Below are positions 1-5,286 of a stretch of DNA of 5,500 nt, piece after piece; position 1 is the stretch's first letter, and each line of letters opens with the position of its first letter. Made by a program: the position numbers and the translations under genes. The notes below the pieces were generated by a model. The model was given only the letters and a program-made list of their open reading frames with translations, ran no database searches and was not told the DNA's origin. The stretch is from Cytophagia bacterium (lineage in GTDB: Bacteria > Bacteroidota > Bacteroidia > Cytophagales > Cyclobacteriaceae): positions 1-5,500 of the forward strand of contig JABXIP010000500.1 of NCBI GenBank assembly GCA_013373005.1, read 5' to 3'.

Positions 1-600
1 AAACTGCGCTCTTCCATAGAAGTACTTTTGATGCAAGAATGCCCCGGACTGAACTCTGTCCTTCTCAAACCAACCATGAGCCAAATACGCTTTGAATGAA
101 AATACTCTTGACAAAAATGGAGACTTAACCCAGCCGTTTGTACCTATACTTACCTTAGGAAGAGGTCTGGCATTATTTCCATAGGAAAGGCTTCCAATCG
201 AAAGTGTAGAGTCATTTAATCCAAAAACCTCCTCATCGAGACCTGCTGTTATTCTAACTATTGGAGTCACCACTGAAAAGTTAGCTTGAATTACAGAACC
301 ATACGTTCCTCTACTAGAAGCAGAAGCCATTGTTTCTACTTCCCACTCTTGTCTAAGCCATTGCGTGGTTTGATATCCACCATTATAATGAATGAGAGAA
401 TACATTCCTCCAGCCTGCTTATCAGTAAAACGCCCACTGTTATTATACTTCATCCAAAAGGGTAATGACACGGGATTTGTGGCTAAAATTCCAGTGCCTA
501 CCTGAATGCTTTGAGAAAGCCTAAGACTATCTTGCTCTTGACCTAAGACTCCTAAGGGAAGAATGATAATTAAGAATGTAATTGTTAAGTTTCTGACCAT
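1..600 (-). CDS. Capsule assembly Wzi family outer-membrane protein, N-terminal part (truncated by window edge)
   Basis: The minus-strand frame opens with ATG at 600-598 and stays open through 200 codons to the left edge, so the C-terminal part lies outside. Residues 1-20 form a signal peptide (short basic start, hydrophobic run FLIIILPLGVLG, then Q21), without a lipobox cysteine. The mature part reads as amphipathic beta-strands. Residues 138-155 (SLSYGNNARPLPKVSIGT) and 170-196 (AYLAHGWF, then HQKYFYGR) resemble Bacteroidota proteins annotated as capsule assembly Wzi family. Wzi of E. coli is an outer-membrane beta-barrel of roughly 480 residues that helps anchor capsular polysaccharide at the surface; whether this homologue binds capsule is inference. 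An in-frame TAA lies eight codons upstream, and no other ATG falls between it and the chosen start. It is transcribed divergently from the acyl-CoA synthetase gene. The family call is from recognition, not a search. Confidence 0.75.
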   Translation of the reverse strand, partial: MVRNLTITFLIIILPLGVLGQEQDSLRLSQSIQVGTGILATNPVSLPFWMKYNNSGRFTDKQAGGMYSLIHYNGGYQTTQWLRQEWEVETMASASSRGTYGSVIQANFSVVTPIVRITAGLDEEVFGLNDSTLSIGSLSYGNNARPLPKVSIGTNGWVKSPFLSRVFSFKAYLAHGWFEKDRVQSGAFLHQKYFYGRAQF

Positions 601-672
601 ACTCTTTATGACACAAGCTTTCCTTTATGGGTTGTAAGAAATTCAACGGACCTTTAATATTTCTTAAAAAGG

Positions 673-708
673 AAAAATTATGACTTAATTGATTTACAAA
701 TTTGTCAA
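673..708 (-). promoter_or_regulatory. Candidate promoter for the Wzi-family gene
   Basis: On the minus strand TTGACA (708-703) is followed after 22 bases by TAATTTTT (680-673), a one-mismatch match to the Bacteroidota -7 box TAnnTTTG. This would put the transcript start near 668 and give a leader of roughly 65-70 nt. The -33 element overlaps the palindrome at 696-705. The region is AT-rich, so chance similarity is quite possible. Confidence 0.3.
696..705. promoter_or_regulatory. 10-bp perfect palindrome in the divergent intergenic region
   Basis: ACAAATTTGT is a perfect inverted repeat; the flanking bases pair only partly (T694/A707 pair, T695/C706 do not). It overlaps the TTGACA of the candidate minus-strand promoter, a position where a dimeric repressor could act on the Wzi-family gene. 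A palindrome of this length in AT-rich DNA may be accidental, and no regulator gene is in view. Confidence 0.2.
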
Positions 709-733
709 ATTGAATTGACAGAAAGAAACTAAA

Positions 734-765
734 TCTGTATTCAACGATTATCTAGATTCCTTTTG
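734..765 (+). promoter_or_regulatory. Weak candidate promoter for the acyl-CoA synthetase/esterase unit
   Basis: TCTG (734-737), 20 bases, then TCCTTTTG (758-765) is an imperfect match to the Bacteroidota TTTG / TAnnTTTG promoter pattern. It would leave a leader of about 45 nt before the ATG at 818. An alternative is TTGACA at 715-720, but the hexamer 17 bases later (TATTCA) is a poor -10. Neither is convincing alone; a promoter is expected here because the genes are divergent. Confidence 0.2.
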
Positions 766-817
766 CAGAAATAGAACCTTAATTCAGTATATTCCTTCAG
801 CCAAATTCTATCTCACT

Positions 818-2464
818 ATGGAAAAATTCACTTCCGCAATGGAAGCCTTCAACTATTGGGTTAGTCAAAATCCGAACCAGGTTTTTCTAAGGCAACCTAT
901 TAACAGAACCTTTATTGAGTACACCTATCTTAATGTAGATGAGGAGATAAGGAAGGTTGTCACCGGACTTAAAAAGCTAGGAGTTCAGCCAGGCGATCAC
1001 GTGGCTATTCTCTCTAAAAACTGTGCTCATTGGATTATGGCTGATTTAGCCATAATGGCTGCCGGTTGTGTTTCCATTCCGATATACCCCACTTTTGGTG
1101 CCGAGACTATTGAAGAAATATTAATTCATAGTGAATCAAAGGCCATCATTATTGGTAAGCTTGACGATTTCCCATCGCAGCAACGAGGTATTCCAAATAT
1201 TCTCAAGATTGGAATTGAAATGTATGGTGTAGTGGAAGATCAAACTTGGGAGAAACTACAAGCCCAAAACGAACCCAGTAAGAAGATACATACACCTAAA
1301 TCAGACGAACTGATGACCATTATGTATACTTCCGGAACAACAGGAAATCCTAAGGGAGTAATGCATTCTTATGGGGCATTCGAACAATTGATCAATACTG
1401 CAATAGATCAGATTAAAATGCCGCCTCATCCTCGTTACTTCTCATACTTGCCTATGACCCACATTGCAGAACGGGCCGGTATTGAGATGTCCGCCATATT
1501 TAGAGGAGCTACTGTCAGTTTTCCTGAATCGCTTGATACTTTTGCTGAAGATTTGGCTTCGGTACAGCCTGAGACCTTCTTTGGCGTTCCGAGAATCTGG
1601 CAGAAATTTCAGGAGAAGATCTTGGAGAAAATGCCTCAGAAGAAACTCAACCGCTTGTTGAACTTACCTCTTATTGGCGGAATAGTTAAAAAGAAAATCA
1701 AAACTAAACTGGGACTTTCTGCTTCAGTGGTTAATTTTTCGGGAGCAGCGCCCATTGCTATTAGCTTGCAGCAATGGTATAAAAAGCTAGGGATTGAAAT
1801 TAATCAGGCCTATGGAATGACTGAAGACTGCATCCTCTCCCACTTCAATTTAACGGGAAGCAACAAATTTGGAACAGTGGGCAGGCCTTTACCTGGTGTT
1901 ACGTCCAAGCTGTCTCCAGAAGGCGAGATTTTAATCAAGAGCAACTGTTTAATGAAAGGCTATTACAAAGAGCCGGAAAAAACTGCTGAAATGTTCACTG
2001 ATGATGGCTTTCTGAAAACAGGTGATATTGGTGAATTCGACCACGATGGATACCTGTCCATTACAGGACGAGTAAAAGATCAATTTAAAACGGATAAAGG
2101 CAAGTACATCTCTCCTGCGCCAATAGAATTGGAAATTCTTAAGAACAATGATGTTGACCAAGTTTGTATAGTAGGCACCGGAATTCCTCAGCCTATTGCC
2201 CTGATAGTTCCTTCCGAAGCAGGCTTAAAAAAGGCCAAGGAAAGCTTCAACCAATCTATTTGGAAAACCATTTCAGAGGTAAATCCTGGTCTGGAAAGCT
2301 ATGAAAAGATTGCAAAGGCAGTAATTATGAAAGAGGTCTGGTCAGTTGACAACGGATTGATGACACCTTCACTTAAGGTGAAAAGAAACAGGGTTGAAGC
2401 ACTTCACCTACCAATGTATCCGGAGTGGTTTAAGGAGAAAGCAAATGTAGTTTATGAAAGCTAG
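818..2464 (+). CDS. Long-chain fatty acid--CoA ligase (AMP-binding, FadD/LACS type)
   Basis: This 548-residue protein of the adenylate-forming (ANL) superfamily should activate fatty acids with ATP and CoA to acyl-CoA, AMP and pyrophosphate, feeding lipid synthesis or beta-oxidation. All core motifs are visible: the phosphate loop YTSGTTGNPKG at 170-180, YGMTED at 332-337, TGD at 401-403 (ribose-binding Asp403), and the hinge region TGRVKDQFKTDKGKYISP at 416-433. The C-terminal TPSLKVKR at 516-523 contains Lys520, the probable catalytic lysine by position. FKT-KGKYISPAPIE and TPSLKVKR are typical of long-chain acyl-CoA synthetases rather than acetyl-CoA or peptide-synthetase enzymes. No signal peptide or membrane segment is seen, so it is cytosolic or peripheral. 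Length is slightly below the common 550-600 range, with no sign of truncation. ATG at 818 is the first ATG in frame; no Shine-Dalgarno is present. Its last 11 bases overlap the esterase start. Chain-length preference cannot be read from sequence. Confidence 0.9.
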   Translation: MEKFTSAMEAFNYWVSQNPNQVFLRQPINRTFIEYTYLNVDEEIRKVVTGLKKLGVQPGDHVAILSKNCAHWIMADLAIMAAGCVSIPIYPTFGAETIEEILIHSESKAIIIGKLDDFPSQQRGIPNILKIGIEMYGVVEDQTWEKLQAQNEPSKKIHTPKSDELMTIMYTSGTTGNPKGVMHSYGAFEQLINTAIDQIKMPPHPRYFSYLPMTHIAERAGIEMSAIFRGATVSFPESLDTFAEDLASVQPETFFGVPRIWQKFQEKILEKMPQKKLNRLLNLPLIGGIVKKKIKTKLGLSASVVNFSGAAPIAISLQQWYKKLGIEINQAYGMTEDCILSHFNLTGSNKFGTVGRPLPGVTSKLSPEGEILIKSNCLMKGYYKEPEKTAEMFTDDGFLKTGDIGEFDHDGYLSITGRVKDQFKTDKGKYISPAPIELEILKNNDVDQVCIVGTGIPQPIALIVPSEAGLKKAKESFNQSIWKTISEVNPGLESYEKIAKAVIMKEVWSVDNGLMTPSLKVKRNRVEALHLPMYPEWFKEKANVVYES

Positions 2465-3146
2465 AATTTATGGCCTGATACTTCTGGCCCTTTTTTATGC
2501 TCAAACTATTGCTGCACAGGTAACTCACCAGAACGTGTTCGATACCATTCCTTTTATTATGGAACATCATAATAATCGATTGAAAGCTTTTGCCCAGGAG
2601 CCGATGAAAACAGGGCAAATCATTTTTCTCGGAAATAGCATAACGGAAGGCGGAAACTGGATGCAATTATTTCCAAATCAAGACGTAATTAACAGAGGAA
2701 TTGGTGGAGATGTTGCGCATGGCATCTTGCAGAGAATGGATGAAATCATACAGCGCCAGCCAAGTAAACTGTTTCTACTCATCGGCATCAACGATATTGG
2801 TAAAGATATTCCAGAAGCAGTTATAGCTGATAATATTGGAAAGATTGTTGATAGATTGAAGAAGGAAAGCCCCAATACAGCAATCATCGTTCAAAGTATC
2901 CTTCCGGTAAATCCTGAGTACCCAAATTTTCCGCAGCACTACGATAAGCAATTCAGGGTTTTAATGACTAACCAACTCATTTATAAGGTCTGCAAAGATA
3001 AGGAGGTTCGGTTTGTCAACCTCTTCCCCTACTTCTTAGATGACAGGCAGAGGCTAAAGTCAGAACTGACCGGAGATGGCCTTCACCTTAATGCTAAAGG
3101 ATATGAGCTCTGGGTTGAAATTCTCAAAGTTGAAGGGCTGATGTAG
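2454..3146 (+). CDS. Secreted SGNH/GDSL-type esterase
   Basis: This 230-residue hydrolase has the four SGNH blocks in order. Block I is GNSIT at 60-64 with nucleophile Ser62, block II is NRGIGGD at 80-86 with oxyanion-hole Gly82, block III is GIND at 111-114 with Asn113, and block V is DGLH at 208-211 with Asp208 and His211. Residues 1-21 form a signal peptide (MKAR, then hydrophobic GLILLALFYAQTIAA, Q22), pointing to the periplasm or cell surface; there is no lipobox. The spacing and the GNSIT variant resemble the platelet-activating-factor-acetylhydrolase-like and sialate/carbohydrate O-acetylesterase branches common in Bacteroidota. Likely substrates are acyl or acetyl esters, but which ones cannot be told. 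The ATG lies inside the end of the ligase gene (11-bp overlap, different frame), implying co-transcription and probably coupled translation. Starting here preserves the full signal peptide. The stop TAG abuts the convergent gene's stop. Confidence 0.85.
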   Translation: MKARIYGLILLALFYAQTIAAQVTHQNVFDTIPFIMEHHNNRLKAFAQEPMKTGQIIFLGNSITEGGNWMQLFPNQDVINRGIGGDVAHGILQRMDEIIQRQPSKLFLLIGINDIGKDIPEAVIADNIGKIVDRLKKESPNTAIIVQSILPVNPEYPNFPQHYDKQFRVLMTNQLIYKVCKDKEVRFVNLFPYFLDDRQRLKSELTGDGLHLNAKGYELWVEILKVEGLM

Positions 3147-3767
3147 CTACTTGACCGCTCTGAAAGACCAATTATTGACAACGGCCAGAATTCTGATGGT
3201 TATAATTACCGAAATGGTGATGATGATCCTAAAGTCGTTGTTTAGGGCGGTCTCACCGAGTAACAGGTATACAATTCCTCCACCAACACAAACGGTAGCG
3301 TAGACTTCCTTCCGGAAAATCATAGGGATTTCATTCACCAATGTATCTCTCAACACCCCTCCAAAGACTGCAGAGATGGTACCCATCATGACAGCCACAA
3401 CCGGAGACAAGCCTAGGTCTATGGTTTTTTGAACTCCAAGAATCGTAAATAATCCAATTCCAATGGAGTCGAATAGAAACATGGTCCTTCTCAGCTTTTC
3501 GAATATACGCCTGAAGAATATGGTGGCTACATTTGCCGAAGCAATAATGAGCAAGTAATTGATGTCTTGCATCCAACCTACTGGAGTACTACCAATAAGC
3601 ACATCCCGTAAAGTGCCTCCACCCACAGCAGTAATAAAGGAGATTACTGCAGCGCCAAAAAAGTCTAATTGCTTTTTTGAAGCCAACAACCAGCCAGATA
3701 CGGCAAACACAAAGGTTCCGGCTAAATCTACAAAGTAAATCAGGTCAGTGCTTGAGAACTTTTCCAT
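3147..3767 (-). CDS. Trimeric intracellular cation (TRIC) channel / UPF0126 family membrane protein
   Basis: This is a 206-residue polytopic inner-membrane protein with two tandem UPF0126 repeats (about residues 9-88 and 97-172). Each carries the family signature after a helix: GGGTLRD at 49-55 and GGVLRD at 136-141. About seven hydrophobic segments can be drawn (near 9-29, 36-52, 69-86, 97-112, 121-138, 156-171, 179-197). Family members include E. coli YicG/YadS; bacterial TRIC homologues of known structure are trimeric K+-permeable channels, though an in vivo role is rarely established. The length is normal. The start at 3767-3765 is supported by the usual short N-terminus ahead of helix 1. 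A perfect TAnnTTTG box lies only 4 bases upstream, so the message may be leaderless. It converges on the esterase gene with zero spacing. Ion selectivity is inferred from the family only. Confidence 0.88.
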   Translation of the reverse strand: MEKFSSTDLIYFVDLAGTFVFAVSGWLLASKKQLDFFGAAVISFITAVGGGTLRDVLIGSTPVGWMQDINYLLIIASANVATIFFRRIFEKLRRTMFLFDSIGIGLFTILGVQKTIDLGLSPVVAVMMGTISAVFGGVLRDTLVNEIPMIFRKEVYATVCVGGGIVYLLLGETALNNDFRIIITISVIITIRILAVVNNWSFRAVK

Positions 3768-3771
3768 TGCT

Positions 3772-3779
3772 CAAAAGTA
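3772..3779 (-). promoter_or_regulatory. Perfect TAnnTTTG -7 box immediately before the TRIC start codon
   Basis: On the minus strand TACTTTTG occupies 3779-3772 and the ATG begins at 3767. With the usual box-to-start distance transcription would begin at about 3768, giving a leader of 0-2 nt. A TTTC 20 bases upstream of the box (near 3803-3800) could serve as a degenerate -33 element. All six fixed bases of the consensus match. Confidence 0.4.
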
Positions 3780-3849
3780 AAGCATAAAAAAGACTGCCCG
3801 AAAGGAAAAAAATATTCAATCATAACTCACTGAAAATCAAACAAAAGCT

Positions 3850-3879
3850 AAGTGATTAAAAATTATCCATCACTTTTTT
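3850..3879 (+). other. AT-rich hairpin followed by T-run, weak terminator-like element
   Basis: AAGTGAT (3850-3856) and ATCACTT (3869-3875) form a 7-bp stem with a 12-nt loop, and a six-T run (3874-3879) overlaps the stem end. The stem has only two G-C pairs, so it would terminate poorly. No plus-strand gene precedes it. It could also be a structure at the 5' side of the RNA candidate described below, or chance. Confidence 0.25.
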
Positions 3880-3954
3880 AATAAGTACTAAATCCAAAGT
3901 CTTCTATTACTCCGTTTATTCATCAACTACTCAACGGAAGGGTCTTACTACAAC

Positions 3955-3992
3955 GCCTAAACACAGACCTAACCCGTTATTTGCCTAAACAC
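3955..3992 (+). repeat. Direct repeat of the 10-mer GCCTAAACAC (two copies)
   Basis: GCCTAAACAC is present exactly at 3955-3964 and again at 3983-3992, 28 bases apart start to start. The first copy lies in the loop of the 3941-3969 hairpin; the second is single-stranded just before the terminator stem. Both could be presented as unpaired recognition sequences in an RNA. Confidence 0.6.
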
Positions 3993-3993
3993 T

Positions 3994-4028
3994 AAACCGC
4001 TGTTCTATAAGAGTGCAGCGGTTTTTTT
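3994..4028 (+). terminator. Strong intrinsic terminator with no upstream plus-strand gene
   Basis: AAACCGCTG (3994-4002) pairs perfectly with CAGCGGTTT (4016-4024) around a 13-nt loop, and seven T residues run from 4022 to 4028. This is a textbook rho-independent terminator for the plus strand. On the minus strand the stem is followed by TTTAGTG, a much poorer tail, and no minus-strand gene ends here. The nearest coding sequence upstream (TRIC) is transcribed away from it, so it must end an unannotated transcript or act as an attenuator before the ATG at 4066. Confidence 0.8.
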
Positions 4029-4065
4029 ATGGATTAAGAAATTGGTTTTTTCATTACATTCAACC

Positions 4066-4632
4066 ATGAAGAATCAGCTTATCATTCGTCTGGCCAAACA
4101 GAGTGATGCCGCAAATATGCTTGAGATCTATGGCCCCATAGTTGAGCAAACAGCTACTTCTTTTGAAACCGAAATACCAAGCCTTTCCGAGTTTCAGCAG
4201 AGAATAGAATCATATGGTTCCAAAGCCCCTTGGCTCGTGGCAGAGATTGAAGGAAAGGTTGTCGGATATGCCTATGCTACCGACCACAGAAGTAGAAAAT
4301 CCTATCAATGGAATCAGGAAGTGACAGTTTATGTACATCACGATTTCAGAAAACTAGGTATAGCCAGAAAGCTCTATCTACTACTGCTCGATATGCTTCA
4401 GGCCATGAATTTCTGTAAAGCTATTGCGGTTATTACCTTACCTAACGATGCCAGTATCGCTTTTCATCGGTCGATAGGTTTCAGGCATATTGGAGAAATG
4501 AAAAACATTGGTTACAAATTGGGTAAATGGCATGCAACCAGTTGGTGGGATATAGACCTTCATCACAATACACAGACTCCCAAAGACATCAAACCCTTAA
4601 CGGATATAGTTTCGCAATTTGGCTTATTCTAA
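4066..4632 (+). CDS. GNAT-family N-acetyltransferase, phosphinothricin acetyltransferase-like
   Basis: This 188-residue cytosolic enzyme should transfer acetyl from acetyl-CoA to an amine. It follows the phosphinothricin/methionine-sulfoximine acetyltransferase (PAT/MnaT) pattern throughout: ATSFETE at 30-36, WLVAE at 56-60, GYAYATDHRSRKSYQW at 67-82, Glu85 in NQEVTVYV (the position of the catalytic acid in Bar/PAT), the acetyl-CoA loop RKLGIAR at 95-101, AVITLPNDAS at 121-130, and NIGYKLGKWHATSWW at 147-161. The natural substrate may be a glutamine-synthetase-inhibitor-like or other amino acid. About 20 extra residues follow the usual end. A TTG start at 4042 would add MVFSLHST, but these residues are not family-like and lie in a T-rich leader; ATG at 4066 places IIRLAKQSD at the normal N-terminus. 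It starts 37 bases after the terminator, leaving little room for its own promoter. The glycosylase-like gene follows after 31 bases. Confidence 0.85.
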   Translation: MKNQLIIRLAKQSDAANMLEIYGPIVEQTATSFETEIPSLSEFQQRIESYGSKAPWLVAEIEGKVVGYAYATDHRSRKSYQWNQEVTVYVHHDFRKLGIARKLYLLLLDMLQAMNFCKAIAVITLPNDASIAFHRSIGFRHIGEMKNIGYKLGKWHATSWWDIDLHHNTQTPKDIKPLTDIVSQFGLF

Positions 4633-4663
4633 GAGCTAACAAACTGCTAAAGAATCACCGGAA

Positions 4664-5230
4664 ATGGATAAACTCCTTGAGAAAATAAGTCAATGTCAAA
4701 TCTGCAAACCTCACCTCCCACTTGGTCCTAACCCAGTAGTAAGGGCCAGTGAAAAATCGAGAATTCTTATCGTTGGCCAAGCTCCTGGAACTAAAGTTCA
4801 CGCCAGCGGAATTCCCTGGGATGATGCATCAGGAAGAAACCTTCGGAAATGGATGGGAGTTTCTGAAGAGCAGTTTTACAATGCTGATCTTTTTGCCATA
4901 GTTCCAATGGGTTTCTGCTACCCTGGTAAAGGTAAGTCTAGTGACTTACCTCCCAGATCGGAATGCGCCACTGAATGGCACAATCAATTGCTTTCCAAAA
5001 TGCCAAATATTGAGTTGACCCTACTTATTGGCCAATATGCACAAGCACATTACCTAACAAACCGAAAAACCACACTTACAGAAACAGTAAAAGCCTTTCA
5101 TGAGTATGCTCCTCAATATTTTCCTTTAGTTCATCCTTCTCCTAGAAATGGTATTTGGATGCGCAAGAATCCTTGGTTTGAGGAAGAGGTATTACCTGTG
5201 CTGAAAAGTCGGATTTTAGAAGTTCTCTAA
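4664..5230 (+). CDS. Uracil-DNA glycosylase family protein (family 4-like, Fe-S)
   Basis: This 188-residue protein of the UDG superfamily is predicted to excise uracil or another damaged base from DNA in base-excision repair. Motif I is GQAPG at 38-42 and motif II is HPSPRN at 157-162, with His157 the probable catalytic or leaving-group-stabilising residue. Four cysteines fit the family 4 [4Fe-4S] pattern C-x2-C-xn-C-x14-17-C: Cys11, Cys14, Cys85 and Cys101 (15 residues between the last pair). Two features are not classic family 4. Motif I has Gln39 instead of the usual Glu, and motif II resembles the HPSPRNP of SMUG1. The segment IVPMGFCYPGKGKSSDLPPRSEC (79-101) also lacks the Asn normally four residues before the third cysteine (Pro81 here). 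Activity is therefore less certain than fold. ATG at 4664 puts the CxxC pair at the normal position. It is probably co-transcribed with the GNAT gene. Confidence 0.8.
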   Translation: MDKLLEKISQCQICKPHLPLGPNPVVRASEKSRILIVGQAPGTKVHASGIPWDDASGRNLRKWMGVSEEQFYNADLFAIVPMGFCYPGKGKSSDLPPRSECATEWHNQLLSKMPNIELTLLIGQYAQAHYLTNRKTTLTETVKAFHEYAPQYFPLVHPSPRNGIWMRKNPWFEEEVLPVLKSRILEVL

Positions 5231-5236
5231 AATAAA

Positions 5237-5263
5237 GATGCCATCCCTTAAAGAGATGGCATC
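5237..5263 (-). terminator. Intrinsic terminator for the minus-strand M16 peptidase gene (possibly bidirectional)
   Basis: GATGCCATC (5237-5245) and GATGGCATC (5255-5263) form a perfect 9-bp stem with a 9-nt loop. Read on the minus strand, the stem is followed by TTTATTTTA (5236-5228), a good U-rich tail that runs into the stop codon of the glycosylase gene. Read on the plus strand it is followed by CATAAATATC, with no T-run. It therefore best serves the peptidase gene whose stop is 24 bases away, and may also help block the plus-strand transcript. Confidence 0.7.
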
Positions 5264-5286
5264 CATAAATATCGAGATAAAGAATC

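Larger units (their letters stand above)
3905..4028 (+). ncRNA. Candidate structured small RNA or attenuator leader upstream of the GNAT gene
   Basis: The plus strand between the divergent TRIC and GNAT genes has no ATG from 3768 until 4029, yet it ends in a strong intrinsic terminator. Before the terminator are TCCGTT (3911-3916) pairing with AACGGA (3933-3938), and a larger hairpin pairing AACGG (3933-3937) with CCGTT (3974-3978) and GGTCT (3941-3945) with AGACC (3965-3969). The two structures share 3933-3937 and so exclude each other. The 10-mer GCCTAAACAC occurs twice (3955-3964 and 3983-3992). A transcript from upstream would either stop at 4028 as a free small RNA or read through into the GNAT gene. 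I recognise no known RNA family, the 5' end is arbitrary, and no clear promoter with a TAnnTTTG box was found. Pairings were made by eye. Confidence 0.4.

Noticed and set aside
715..743. Sigma70-like promoter TTGACA (715-720) with TATTCA (738-743)
   Set aside because: The -10 matches only its first three bases, and Bacteroidota promoters follow a different consensus.
1464..1661. 65-codon open frame inside the acyl-CoA synthetase gene on the same strand
   Set aside because: Composition is a frame-shifted read of the real gene, with no recognisable domain.
1949..2887. Minus-strand open frames of 69-78 codons under the ligase and esterase genes (1949-2161, 2430-2666, 2678-2887)
   Set aside because: They lie antisense to genes whose catalytic motifs are intact and have no domain features; they are shadows.
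3331..3576. 81-codon minus-strand frame inside the TRIC gene
   Set aside because: Alternate frame of a well-supported membrane protein; the translation is not hydrophobic or domain-like.
3852..3881. Possible nine-codon leader peptide starting with GTG at 3852
   Set aside because: It is short, has a non-ATG start, no ribosome-binding signal, and no run of a regulatory amino acid.
4029..4037. ATG GAT TAA minimal frame right after the terminator T-run
   Set aside because: A two-codon frame is expected by chance and sits where transcripts should already have ended.
4042..4065. Upstream TTG start giving the GNAT protein eight extra residues
   Set aside because: The added MVFSLHST lies in a T-rich leader directly after the terminator and does not resemble the family N-terminus; the ATG at 4066 is a better start.
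5237..5263. Hairpin as the dedicated terminator of the glycosylase gene
   Set aside because: The plus-strand side has no T-run after the stem, whereas the minus-strand side does, so it is assigned mainly to the M16 peptidase gene.
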